DNA from: DATBSL01 sp964561785
GTDB taxonomy: Bacteria; Acidobacteriota; Vicinamibacteria; Fen-336
Direction: 5' to 3'
Length of the DNA: 64,000 bases
Assembly: GCA_964561785.1 (NCBI GenBank)
Contig: CAZLRF010000014.1
Location: forward strand, 1 to 64,000
The translations under genes and the position numbers were made by a program. This document shows, piece by piece, positions 1 through 7,624 of the stretch (positions within the stretch are counted from its first letter, which is position 1; every line of letters begins with the position of its first letter). The notes below the pieces were generated by a model. That model had not been told where the DNA came from and searched no databases. It saw nothing but the letters and a program-made list of their open reading frames with translations.

Positions 1-71
1 GCTGGCGGAGGGAATTGAACCCCCGACCCGCTGATTACAAATCAGCCGCTCTACCGCTGAGCTACGCCAGC
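1..71 (-). tRNA. tRNA-Thr (UGU anticodon), 3' end cut by window edge
   Basis: On the minus strand the segment folds as a standard cloverleaf. The 7-bp acceptor stem GCTGGCG/CGCCAGC closes it, the D arm carries the usual AGCTCAG...GGTAGAG signature, and the T arm contains GGTTCAATTCC. The anticodon loop reads TTTGTAA, so the anticodon is TGT and it decodes ACA threonine codons. The window begins at the last acceptor-stem base, so the discriminator base and CCA lie outside. It lies 75 bp downstream of rlmB on the same strand. Confidence 0.95.
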
Positions 72-114
72 GACAAACGGTGATGGTAGCAAACGGGTCC
101 GGGTGGTGCAAGCC

Positions 115-137
115 CGGGCCCTTGCCGAAAGGGCCCG
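115..137 (-). terminator. Hairpin between rlmB and tRNA-Thr, possible terminator
   Basis: A perfect 9-bp stem (CGGGCCCTT with AAGGGCCCG) around a 5-nt loop lies 10 bp past the rlmB stop. No T-run follows it on the minus strand, so it may be a weak intrinsic terminator or a processing site ahead of the tRNA. Confidence 0.4.
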
Positions 138-146
138 CCGCGGCGG

Positions 147-1439
147 CTACCGGCGGCGGCGACGGCGACGACGACCGCCTCCCGGCGAGCGCTCCCCCTC
201 GGGACGAGGCGAGGGAGGACCGGCCGGGGCGTCGGCGCCCTGCGATTGCGGGGCGCCCCCTCCGGCGGCGCCCGGGGTGCCCGGCGGGGGACCACCGCCT
301 CGGCGCCGGCGTCGACGGCCCTTGCGACGTCGCTCCCCCCGCCCCTGAGCGCCATCGTCGACGCGCTCGTCCCGCGGGCGCCCCTCGGCGGGCGCGGCCC
401 CAGAGGGCGCGTCGCGCCGCGCTGGGCGCGGGCGCCCGCGCCGGCGCCGTCCGTCCTGCACCCGTCGGGCGAAGCCGACGGGCTTGAGGACCGTCGGCCC
501 CTGTCCCCACGCGACGTCCTCGTGGAGGTCGAGGTGGGTGACCGACGCGGGGGGGTCGGCTTCGGGGACGTCGGCCTCGTGGTCGCCTAAGGCCGCGTCG
601 TCCTGCGGCCACCCCGGCCGGGCGCCCGGATCGACCTCTTCGTCGTCCGCCCCCGGCCCGATCACCTGGAGCGATCCCGCGGGGCGGGCAGGGATCGGGC
701 GCACGAGGCTCGGGACCGCGCGTCGCTGGCGCACCGCCTCGTACAGCGCGACGCCCGCGGCCACCGACACGTTGAGCGAGCTCACGAGGCCGAAGTGGGG
801 GATCGACACGAGGTGGTCGCAACGCTCGCGGACGAGCCTCCGGATCCCGCGGCCCTCGCCGCCGAGGACGAGCGCCACGGGCTTCTGGAGGTCGACCGCG
901 TCCCACCGCTCGGTCCCCGCGGCGTCGAAGCCCACCACCCAGATGCCGCGCTCCTTGAGGGCCTCGAGGGCCTGCGCGAGGTTCCCGACCCGCGCCACCC
1001 GCAGGTGCTCGAGCGCGCCCGCGGAGGCCCGGGCCACCGTCTCGGACAGCCCCGCGCTGTGCCGCTCCGGCAGCACGACCCCGTCCGCCCCCGCCGCCTC
1101 CGCCGTGCGCAGGATCGCGCCGAGGTTGCGCGGGTCCTCGACGCCGTCGAGCACCACCAGGAGCGCGGGCTCACGCGCGGCGTCGAGCAGCGCCTCGAGG
1201 GTCAGCACGGGCTTTTCGGACACGACCGCGATGATTCCCTGGTGGGGCACGCCGCCCGCGAGGCGGTCGAGCGTCTCCCGCATCTCGAAGCGCAGGGGAA
1301 CGCCGAGACGCGTGGCGCGGCGCATGGCTTCCGCCAGCCGCCGGTTGCGCAGGCCCTTCACGACGAGGACGCGGTCGAAGTGGCGCGTGCCGGAGGCGAG
1401 CGCCTCGAGCACGGGGTTGATGCCGCAGATGAGGTTCAT
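147..1439 (-). CDS. rlmB: 23S rRNA 2'-O-methyltransferase RlmB (SpoU/TrmH family) with long Arg-rich tail
   Basis: This SPOUT-class enzyme is predicted to 2'-O-methylate a guanosine of 23S rRNA (G2251 in E. coli) using S-adenosylmethionine. Residues 1-241 form the usual protein: an N-terminal substrate-binding part starting MNLICGINPV, then the trefoil-knot motifs RNLGAILRTA, GGEGRGI and SLNVSVAAGVALYE. The ATG at 1439 overlaps the ispF stop as ATGA. The frame stays open for about 190 further residues, first acidic (GADDEEVDPG) and then very rich in Arg, Gly and Pro, giving 430 residues against about 245 for the family. The tail could be an RNA-binding extension or an accident of high GC. TrmH-type tRNA methylation cannot be excluded, but the N-terminal domain favours RlmB. 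Confidence 0.85.
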   Translation of the reverse strand: MNLICGINPVLEALASGTRHFDRVLVVKGLRNRRLAEAMRRATRLGVPLRFEMRETLDRLAGGVPHQGIIAVVSEKPVLTLEALLDAAREPALLVVLDGVEDPRNLGAILRTAEAAGADGVVLPERHSAGLSETVARASAGALEHLRVARVGNLAQALEALKERGIWVVGFDAAGTERWDAVDLQKPVALVLGGEGRGIRRLVRERCDHLVSIPHFGLVSSLNVSVAAGVALYEAVRQRRAVPSLVRPIPARPAGSLQVIGPGADDEEVDPGARPGWPQDDAALGDHEADVPEADPPASVTHLDLHEDVAWGQGPTVLKPVGFARRVQDGRRRRGRPRPARRDAPSGAAPAEGRPRDERVDDGAQGRGERRRKGRRRRRRGGGPPPGTPGAAGGGAPQSQGADAPAGPPSPRPEGERSPGGGRRRRRRRR

Positions 1440-1933
1440 GGCGTGCCCGGGGGCTCCCTGTGGAGAAGCGCCGTGGCGATGGCGGCGATGCCCTCGCCCC
1501 GCCCCAGCGCGCCGAGGTGGTCGGTGCTCTTGGCCTTGACCGAGACGCGGGTCCCCTCGACGCCGAGGAGGGACGCGATCGCCGCCCCCATCGGCTGGAG
1601 ATAGGGGGCGAGGACGGGCTCCTGCGCGACGACGGTGACGTCGACGTTGAGCACCTCGAAGCCCTCCTCGCGGAGGAGCCGGCGGACCTCCTCGACGAAC
1701 ACGCGGCTCGCGACGCCGCGCCAGCGCGCCTCGCGGCTCGGGAAGTGCCGGCCCATGTCGCCCAGGCCCGCGGCGCCGAGCAGAGCGTCGCACACGGCGT
1801 GCAGCACGCAGTCCCCGTCGGAGTGGCCCTCGAGGCCCCGCCCGTGCGGGACCTCGACGCCCCCGAGGTGCAGCGCGCGGCCCGCCACCAGGCGGTGGGC
1901 GTCGAAGCCGCTCCCGACGCGCAGGCCCCTCAC
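1436..1933 (-). CDS. ispF: 2-C-methyl-D-erythritol 2,4-cyclodiphosphate synthase
   Basis: IspF cyclises CDP-methylerythritol 2-phosphate to methylerythritol 2,4-cyclodiphosphate, releasing CMP, in the MEP pathway to isoprenoids. The 165-residue product has the family's normal length. It carries the metal-binding GSGFDAHRL motif near residue 10 and the signature GHSDGDCVLHAVCDALLGA in the first third, with AKSTDHLGALGRGEGI near the C-terminus. The GTG start at 1933 overlaps the ispD stop as GTGA, and its own stop overlaps the rlmB start, so ispD, ispF and rlmB are probably translationally coupled. The homotrimeric zinc enzyme is cytoplasmic. Confidence 0.95.
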   Translation of the reverse strand: MRGLRVGSGFDAHRLVAGRALHLGGVEVPHGRGLEGHSDGDCVLHAVCDALLGAAGLGDMGRHFPSREARWRGVASRVFVEEVRRLLREEGFEVLNVDVTVVAQEPVLAPYLQPMGAAIASLLGVEGTRVSVKAKSTDHLGALGRGEGIAAIATALLHREPPGTP

Positions 1934-2616
1934 GTGCGGACGAGCCCGGCGAGGACACCCTCGGCCCAGGCGAGGTCCTCGGGCGTCGTGATCTTGCGGT
2001 TGCGCGCCGAGCCCGGCACGACGCGGACCGGCGCGCCGAGCCGCTCGACCGCCATCGCCTCGTCGGTCACCGTGGCGCGGTCGCGGAACGCGGCCTCGTA
2101 GGCCTCGACGAGCAGGGCGAGGCGGAAGCCCTGCGGCGTCTGCGCGGCCCCCAGCTCGTTCCGGTCGAGGGTTCCCACGACGCGCCCGTCGCGCACCCGC
2201 TTGACGGTGTCGACGACGGGCAGGACCGGGAGGGCGGCGCCCCCCGCCGCGGCCTCGCGCGCGACCGCCTCGACGAGCGCCGCGTCCACGAGGGGCCGGG
2301 CCGCGTCGTGCACGAGCACCACGCCGTCGAAGCCGGGGGGCGCGAGCTTGAGGCCCTCGAGGACGGAGTCCTGCCGCCTCTCGCCGCCGGCCACCACGGC
2401 CAGGAGCTTGCGCACGGGCGCGAGCAGGGCGCGCGCGCGCTCGACCTCGCCCCCGGGCACCACCGCCACGATCCACGCCACCGACGCCGCCTCCTCGAAG
2501 GCGCGGGCAGCGCGCCTGAGGAGCGGCTCGCCGGCGAGGTCGAGGAAGGCCTTGGGACGGTCCGCGCCCATGCGCTCTCCGCGGCCGGCGGCGACGAGGA
2601 TGGCGAGCGACTGCAT
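1930..2616 (-). CDS. ispD: 2-C-methyl-D-erythritol 4-phosphate cytidylyltransferase
   Basis: IspD transfers CMP from CTP to methylerythritol 4-phosphate, the third MEP-pathway step. The 228-residue protein begins with the nucleotidyltransferase motif LVAAGRGERMGADRPKAFL, in which the Arg and Lys contact CTP. It also has VLVHDAARPLV and RNELGAAQTPQGF, both family signatures. The ATG at 2616 is chosen because it sits directly before the first beta strand. It is the first gene of an ispD-ispF-rlmB unit and starts 16 bp after the rmuC stop, so rmuC may be co-transcribed. ispE lies far away at 40586. Confidence 0.95.
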   Translation of the reverse strand: MQSLAILVAAGRGERMGADRPKAFLDLAGEPLLRRAARAFEEAASVAWIVAVVPGGEVERARALLAPVRKLLAVVAGGERRQDSVLEGLKLAPPGFDGVVLVHDAARPLVDAALVEAVAREAAAGGAALPVLPVVDTVKRVRDGRVVGTLDRNELGAAQTPQGFRLALLVEAYEAAFRDRATVTDEAMAVERLGAPVRVVPGSARNRKITTPEDLAWAEGVLAGLVRT

Positions 2617-2632
2617 GCGAGTGCCGGCCAGA

Positions 2633-3631
2633 CTAACCCCGCGCCTCCGGCCGGTCAAACCCGGCGAGCCGCGAGCAGACGTGGCGCGCCTCCGCGAGGT
2701 CGCCGCGCAGCGCGTCGCGGGCGTTCGCGGCCTGGACGAGGGCCCGGGAAAGCCGTCCCTCCACCTCCTCGTCGAGCCGCTGCAGCAGCTCGGCGAGCCG
2801 AGCCAGGCGGGGCGCGGCTTCGGCCGCCTCGGGCGCGGCGGCGAAGCGCGCGGACAGCCGGTAGAGGGCGAGCACGAGGGCGAGGGCTTGCGAGTAGGGG
2901 ACGACGAGGACCCCGTCCCGGCCGGCTTCGCCGTGCACATCGATCGTCTCCGCGTGCACCGCGTCGGGCACGGCGAGGACGGCGAGGCCGAGCGTGCGCT
3001 CGTGGTCGAGGTACTTCGCCATCTCGCGGGCCCGCAGGCGCACCTCGCGCGCGGCGTGCTCGCGCAGGCGCCGGCGCTGTGCGGGATCGTCCGCCGTCTC
3101 CAGCCCCTCCAGCTCGGCGACGCCCGTCCACTTGCTGTCGACCGGGAGCAGGCGCCCCCCCGGCAGGCGCAGGGCGTACTCCACGGTCTTCCCCTCGAAG
3201 GACGCGTTTCTTTCGAGCATGTCCGCGGGCAGGGGGGCGAAGGCGCGGCCGATCACGCGCTCGCCCGCCGCGCCGCGGGTGGTCGAACCCGCCACCACGA
3301 GCTCGAGACGGCGGAGGCTGTCGGTGGCCCGGTCGAGCTGGGAGAGCCGGGCCTGCTCGAGGGCCTTCACCTCGGCGAGCGCGCGCTGGGCGAGGGCGAT
3401 CCGGCCCTGGAGGTCCTGGGCGGTCCCGGCGAGCGAGGCGAGCGCGTCCTCGCGCGAGCGCTGGGCCTCGAGGCGCATCTGCTCCTGCAGGCGGGCGACA
3501 CGGTCGAGCGTCTCCTGCAGGCGGGCCGGCTCTCCCCCGGGGGCGGGCCGGCGAGCGGTGGCCAGCGCGTAGCCGAGAAGGCCGGCGAGGACGGGGGCGA
3601 CGAGGGCGAGGAGGAGGCCGGGAGTGTCCAT
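2633..3631 (-). CDS. rmuC: RmuC-family DNA recombination protein
   Basis: RmuC proteins limit inversion at inverted repeats and contain a predicted PD-(D/E)XK-like nuclease core; the biochemical activity is poorly defined. This 332-residue member has one N-terminal membrane segment (residues 4-22), a coiled-coil stretch (about 35-105) rich in Glu, Arg and Ala, then the conserved core with YALRLPGGRLLPVDSKW, the HAAREVRLRAREMAKYL stretch and VVPYSQALALVLALYRLS. Length is at the short end for the family. The ATG at 3631 places the membrane helix at the N-terminus. It is divergent from the cytochrome c maturation gene, with 77 bp between the starts. Confidence 0.88.
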   Translation of the reverse strand: MDTPGLLLALVAPVLAGLLGYALATARRPAPGGEPARLQETLDRVARLQEQMRLEAQRSREDALASLAGTAQDLQGRIALAQRALAEVKALEQARLSQLDRATDSLRRLELVVAGSTTRGAAGERVIGRAFAPLPADMLERNASFEGKTVEYALRLPGGRLLPVDSKWTGVAELEGLETADDPAQRRRLREHAAREVRLRAREMAKYLDHERTLGLAVLAVPDAVHAETIDVHGEAGRDGVLVVPYSQALALVLALYRLSARFAAAPEAAEAAPRLARLAELLQRLDEEVEGRLSRALVQAANARDALRGDLAEARHVCSRLAGFDRPEARG

Positions 3632-3696
3632 CGCCCAGGAGGGTGCCACGGCATCCGGGCGCACGGGGTCCGTCCTCCGGCCGGCGCGGGACGGGT

Positions 3697-3702
3697 TAGA
3701 CT
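3697..3702 (+). promoter_or_regulatory. -10 box TAGACT, leaderless-type
   Basis: TAGACT ends exactly 6 bp before the ATG at 3709, so transcription would start at or next to the start codon. No Shine-Dalgarno sequence and no clear -35 box are visible. The same arrangement recurs before several other genes in this window. Confidence 0.5.
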
Positions 3703-3708
3703 GCCGTG

Positions 3709-5985
3709 ATGAAGGCCCTCGTCGACCGCTTCGCCTCGCTGCGCGTCACCGTCACCCTCCTCGTCCTTCTCCTCGTCGCCCTCGCCGCCGGGACGATCGT
3801 CGAGTCCCGCAGCGGCGCCGAGGAGGCGGCCCGCGCCGTCTACCGGGCGCCCTGGTTCTGGGCGCTCCTCGCGGTCTTCGGCCTGAACCTCGCCTGCTCG
3901 CTGGTCAGCCTCTGGCCGTACGGGCGCCGCCGGATCGGCTACGTCCTCACACACGGCTCGATGCTCGTCATCCTGGCCGGCGCCCTGCTGACCGAGGTCG
4001 CCAAGGTCGAGGGGAGCCTCTCCATCTGGGAGGGCGAGGCGGCCTCGGACGTGCGGGGACGCGCCGCGAGCCCCGAGGCCGAGCCGCCGGTGGTCGCGAC
4101 GCTGCCGTTCTCGGTCCGGCTCGACGCCTTCGAGGTCGACTACTACGAGGGCACGCGCCGGCCGGCCCAGTTCCGCAGCCGGGTCACGGTGGTCGAGCCC
4201 GGGCGCGAGACGAAGGCGGTGATCGAGATGAACCGCGAGCTGCGCCACGGCGGTTTCGCGTTCTTCCAGAGCAGCTACCGCGAGACGCCGGGCGGAGACC
4301 AGACGATCCTGTCGGTCTCGAGGGACCCCGGCGAGGCGGTGGTGTTCCTCGGTTACTACGGCCTCGTGATCGGCATGATCGTCGTCCTCACCACCCGCAT
4401 CGCCGAGCGCCGCCGCGCCTCCCGCCCCGCGAGCCCCGGCGCCGCCGCACCTCTCACCCTCGCCGCTCTCGCCCTCCTCGCCGCTTCCTCGGCCCGGGCC
4501 GAGACGATGCCGCCCCTCCCGCCCGCCCCGGATGTCGAGACGCTGCGCCGGCTCCCCGTGCAGCACGACGGGCGCGTGATGCCCTTCGACACGCTGGCCC
4601 GCGAGGCGGTCTGGAACGTGACCGGCAAGAGGAGCGTGTGGGGCGTGGACCCGGCCGCGATGGCCCTCGGGTGGGCCCTCGACCCGCGCGCGTGGGCCGT
4701 GCAGCCGATCGTCGCGGTGCGAGACGACCGCCTGGCCGCCGAGATCGCCCTGCCGGCGGGCACGCGCTGGGCGTCGTTCGAGGCGCTGGCCGGCAACCGG
4801 CGGCTGCTCGAGCTCTTCGCGGCGGCTCGGGCCGCACAGCAGCAGGAGAGGCCGCTGACGCCGCTCCAGAAGTCGGCCGACAAGGTGGAGGGGCGCCTGC
4901 TCTGGATGCAGCACGTCCTCGACCACAGCGCGCTGCGCTTCGTCCCCGCGGCGAGGCCCGGCGACGCGTGGAGCGTGCCCGAGCACCTGCACTCGCTCGA
5001 GGAGCTTCGAGCGCTCGCCGCGTCCGCGCCCGGGGCGGGGCGCCTCTCGGCGGAGGCGATCGAGCGCGAGCTGCTCTACAACCGTGCCCGGCCCACGCGG
5101 GTCGCCTGGATCGTCCTCGCGCTCTCGCTGCTTCTCTCGATCGCGGCGATGGCGACCGAGCGCCGCGTGCTGGACGTCGCGGCCGGGGCGCTCCTCCTCG
5201 CCGGGTTCCTCGTCATGAGCTGGGGGATCTGGCTGCGGTGGGGCGTGGCGGGACGGATCCCCGCCTCGAACATGTACGAGTCGCTCCTGTTCCTCGGCTG
5301 GGGGGTGGGCGTCTTCGCCCTCGTCGCCACGGTCTTCATGCGCAACCGGATCGTCATCCTGAACGCGGCGGCGGGGGCCGCGGTGACGATGGCCCTCACC
5401 GACCTCCTCCCGATCGACCGGTTCGTCCACCCGATGCCGCCCGTGCTCTCCGGGACCTACTGGCTCGCGATCCACGTGCCGATCATCATGGTCGGCTACG
5501 CGGTGCTCGCCCTCGGGGTCGTCGTCGCCCACATGCAGCTCGCGACGCAGGCCCTGCTCCCCTCCCGCCGCTCGCTCGCCCTGCGGATGAGCGAGCTGCA
5601 GTACTGGTACATCCACGTCGGCTCGATCCTGCTCCTCGCGGGCATCCTCACCGGCTCGATGTGGGCGGCCGAGTCGTGGGGCCGCTACTGGGGCTGGGAC
5701 CCGAAGGAGGTCTGGTCGCTCGTGGCGTTCCTCGCGTACATGGCGATCCTCCACGCGCGGGCCGAGCGGCTCATCGGGGACTTCGGCGTGGCCGCGTGGT
5801 CGATCGTCGCCTTCCAGACCGTCCTGATGACGTACCTCGGGGTCAACTTCGTCCTCGCCTCGGGGCTGCACTCCTACGGCTTCGGCGGCGGGGGCGTCGT
5901 CACCTGGATGCTGGTCGTGGCCCTGGCGGAGGCGGCGTTCGTGGCCGGGGCGTGGGCGAAGCGGCCCCGCCCGGCCGCCGCCTGA
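3709..5985 (+). CDS. ccsA: Fused CcsB/CcsA (ResB-ResC) cytochrome c maturation protein
   Basis: System II cytochrome c biogenesis protein that is thought to carry haem across the membrane and attach it to apocytochromes. In 758 residues it joins a ResB-like N-terminal part (membrane segments near 9-32, 48-70, 80-100 and 225-243), an extracytoplasmic middle region with PVQHDGRVMPFDTLAREAV near residue 285, and a CcsA domain with about eight membrane segments. The haem-handling signature WGRYWGWDPKEVWSL lies near residue 655-670. Fused CcsBA proteins are known from epsilonproteobacteria and Bacteroidetes. ATG 3709 is preferred over a GTG three bases earlier because of the TAGACT box. It is a single-gene unit; no cytochrome or thioredoxin gene adjoins it. 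Confidence 0.9.
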   Translation: MKALVDRFASLRVTVTLLVLLLVALAAGTIVESRSGAEEAARAVYRAPWFWALLAVFGLNLACSLVSLWPYGRRRIGYVLTHGSMLVILAGALLTEVAKVEGSLSIWEGEAASDVRGRAASPEAEPPVVATLPFSVRLDAFEVDYYEGTRRPAQFRSRVTVVEPGRETKAVIEMNRELRHGGFAFFQSSYRETPGGDQTILSVSRDPGEAVVFLGYYGLVIGMIVVLTTRIAERRRASRPASPGAAAPLTLAALALLAASSARAETMPPLPPAPDVETLRRLPVQHDGRVMPFDTLAREAVWNVTGKRSVWGVDPAAMALGWALDPRAWAVQPIVAVRDDRLAAEIALPAGTRWASFEALAGNRRLLELFAAARAAQQQERPLTPLQKSADKVEGRLLWMQHVLDHSALRFVPAARPGDAWSVPEHLHSLEELRALAASAPGAGRLSAEAIERELLYNRARPTRVAWIVLALSLLLSIAAMATERRVLDVAAGALLLAGFLVMSWGIWLRWGVAGRIPASNMYESLLFLGWGVGVFALVATVFMRNRIVILNAAAGAAVTMALTDLLPIDRFVHPMPPVLSGTYWLAIHVPIIMVGYAVLALGVVVAHMQLATQALLPSRRSLALRMSELQYWYIHVGSILLLAGILTGSMWAAESWGRYWGWDPKEVWSLVAFLAYMAILHARAERLIGDFGVAAWSIVAFQTVLMTYLGVNFVLASGLHSYGFGGGGVVTWMLVVALAEAAFVAGAWAKRPRPAAA

Positions 5986-6001
5986 AGCGGGCCGGGAGGC
6001 C

Positions 6002-6880
6002 CTACAGCCCGGCGGCCCGCTCGAGGGCCTTGACGACCGCGCAGATGTCCTCGCGGCCGTGGCCCTGGGCCCGGGCCGCCTGGAAGACCTCGCGGATCGC
6101 GGCCAGCCCCGGCATCGGGACCCCGAGGGCCGCGGCCTGCTCGAGCATGAGCGTCTGGTCCTTCACCAGCAGGTCGATCGCGAAGTGCTCCTCGAAGTCG
6201 CGCCTCGCGATGGCTTGGCCCTTGAAGGCGTAGTACGGCGACGCGTAGCCCGAGGCCTGGATGACCTCGACGATCGTCTCGAGGGGGACGCCGGCCTTCC
6301 TCCCGAGCACGATCCCCTCGCACAGCGCCTCGAGCATGAACGAGATCACGGTGTTGCCGACGAGCTTCACCGTCGACCCCCGGCCCATCTCCCCGCAGTG
6401 GATGGCCTTCGTCCCCATCGCCATCATCACCGGCAGCAGCTCCTCGTGGACCGCGCGGTCGCCGCCCGTCATGAACAGCAGCGTGCCGTTCTCCGCCCCG
6501 TTCTTCGAGCCGGTCACGGGGGCCTCGAGGGCGTCGCCCCCCCGCTCGCGCAGCGCGGCCTGCACGCGGCGGGTCAGATCCGGGCTCACGGTCGAGCACT
6601 CGAGGTAGCGGAAGCCGGGACGCGCGGCCCCGAGGAGACCGTCCTCGGCGAACACCAGCCGCTCGACCGCCGGCGGGTCGGCCACGCACGCCACGACCAC
6701 GTCGGCGCTCTCGGCCAGCTCGAAGGGCGTGCGGGCGAGCCTCGCGCCCTCCTTCACCAGCGGAAGGCACCGCTCGGCCGTACGGTTCCACACGGTGGTC
6801 GGGAAGCCCTTCTTCAGCAGGTTGCGGGCCATGCGGCTGCCCATGAGCCCCATCCCGGCGAAGCCGATCCTCTTGCTCAT
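6002..6880 (-). CDS. NAD(P)-dependent beta-hydroxyacid dehydrogenase (3-hydroxyisobutyrate dehydrogenase family)
   Basis: Member of the family containing 3-hydroxyisobutyrate dehydrogenase, tartronate semialdehyde reductase and glyoxylate/succinic semialdehyde reductases; the substrate cannot be told from sequence alone. Residues 4-24 form the Rossmann motif GFAGMGLMGSRMARNL. The substrate loop APVTGSKNGAENGTL follows near 120, and the catalytic lysine lies in GRGSTVKLVGNTV near 170. The 292-residue length is normal. ATG 6880 has a GAGGAG Shine-Dalgarno 10 bp upstream. It starts 22 bp after vapC on the same strand and may be co-transcribed with vapBC, although the pairing is probably chance. 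The 3' end faces ccsA with 16 bp between the stops. Confidence 0.85.
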   Translation of the reverse strand: MSKRIGFAGMGLMGSRMARNLLKKGFPTTVWNRTAERCLPLVKEGARLARTPFELAESADVVVACVADPPAVERLVFAEDGLLGAARPGFRYLECSTVSPDLTRRVQAALRERGGDALEAPVTGSKNGAENGTLLFMTGGDRAVHEELLPVMMAMGTKAIHCGEMGRGSTVKLVGNTVISFMLEALCEGIVLGRKAGVPLETIVEVIQASGYASPYYAFKGQAIARRDFEEHFAIDLLVKDQTLMLEQAAALGVPMPGLAAIREVFQAARAQGHGREDICAVVKALERAAGL

Positions 6881-6902
6881 GTCTCGCGCTCCTCGGTGTG
6901 CG

Positions 6903-7289
6903 TCATCTCCGCCGGAACGCCGCAGCCAGGGGACGATCGAAGGTCCTGATCTCGGGGATCTCGCGCCGCCGGCAGCACGCCAGGTGGAGGAGATCGCGGG
7001 CGCCGAGCTCGCCATGGCGGCTGACCAACGACCGTGCGAGCGCGACATCCTCCGGCTCGACGGACCACACGGTCTCGACGAGTGATGCGACGAGCTCCAG
7101 GGCCGCGTCCAGCGTCTCCAGCCGGCCCACCGGCAGGTAGGCGTGGAGGAGCTCCTGGAGGACCTCGGCCGACGTGGCGAGGGGAACGCGGTCGCGCAGG
7201 GCGGCCTCGAAGAAGGCTCGCGCTTCCTCCTTGAGCGGATGGGGGCGTCCGACCGCGTACATGACGACGTTGGTGTCGACGAAGGTCAC
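6903..7289 (-). CDS. vapC: VapC-type PIN-domain ribonuclease toxin
   Basis: PIN-domain endoribonuclease, the toxin of a type II toxin-antitoxin pair; relatives cut tRNA or rRNA. The 128-residue protein has the four acidic metal ligands in the expected order: D5 (TFVDTN), E42 (TSAEVLQE), D99 (GARDLLHLA) and D118 (TFDRPLA). All are present, so the toxin looks intact. The GTG start at 7289 overlaps the antitoxin stop as GTGA, which fits translational coupling with the antitoxin made first. Targets are unknown. Confidence 0.85.
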   Translation of the reverse strand: MTFVDTNVVMYAVGRPHPLKEEARAFFEAALRDRVPLATSAEVLQELLHAYLPVGRLETLDAALELVASLVETVWSVEPEDVALARSLVSRHGELGARDLLHLACCRRREIPEIRTFDRPLAAAFRRR

Positions 7290-7555
7290 GTCGTGCTGCT
7301 GCCCGAGGCGCGCGAGCGCTCGATGACGGCGAGGTGCTCGTCCCAGTCGGGCTCGCGCCCCTTCTCGCGAGCATCGACCGCGCGGAAGAAGTCCCGCAGG
7401 TCGCGCAGGGTGGACAGGCGTCGCTGCCGCCGCGACCGGAGGCGCTCCTGGCCCGCCTGCCGGAGCCAGGCCGACAGCGACAACCCTTCCCGCTCCGCCT
7501 GCTGGCGGAAGTGCTCCTGCTCGCCCTCTTCGAGGAGGACCTGGACACGCCTCAT
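7286..7555 (-). CDS. vapB: VapB-like ribbon-helix-helix antitoxin
   Basis: An 89-residue protein with an N-terminal ribbon-helix-helix type segment (RRVQVLLEEGEQEHFRQQAE, then GLSLSAWLRQAGQERL) and a charged C-terminal part with WDEHLAVIER that probably wraps the toxin. Such antitoxins bind the promoter of their own operon and neutralise the PIN toxin. It is first in the pair and overlaps vapC by 4 bp. The 69 bp before it, up to the helicase stop, are more AT-rich than the surroundings and probably hold the promoter, but no convincing -35/-10 pair or operator palindrome was found. Confidence 0.75.
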   Translation of the reverse strand: MRRVQVLLEEGEQEHFRQQAEREGLSLSAWLRQAGQERLRSRRQRRLSTLRDLRDFFRAVDAREKGREPDWDEHLAVIERSRASGSSTT

Positions 7556-7624
7556 TCCACACCCCGACTACACATACGCACTGAAATTACATCACCACAT
7601 CCCGCAAGCCGCAAGCGGGGGACC

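Noticed and set aside
80..487. Short plus-strand frames at the window start
   Set aside because: Low-complexity Arg/Pro/Ala sequence antisense to the RlmB tail, without a ribosome site.
3367..5871. An open frame of 834 codons opposite the cytochrome c maturation gene
   Set aside because: It is His/Arg/Asp-rich shadow sequence that covers a well-supported gene on the other strand.
6002..7555. Dehydrogenase plus vapBC as a three-part toxin system
   Set aside because: The dehydrogenase is an ordinary metabolic enzyme with its own Shine-Dalgarno; adjacency alone does not support a joint role.
7590..7624. Inverted repeat CCCGC/GCGGG after the helicase gene as a terminator
   Set aside because: Only a 5-bp stem with a 9-nt loop and no T-run; too weak to annotate.
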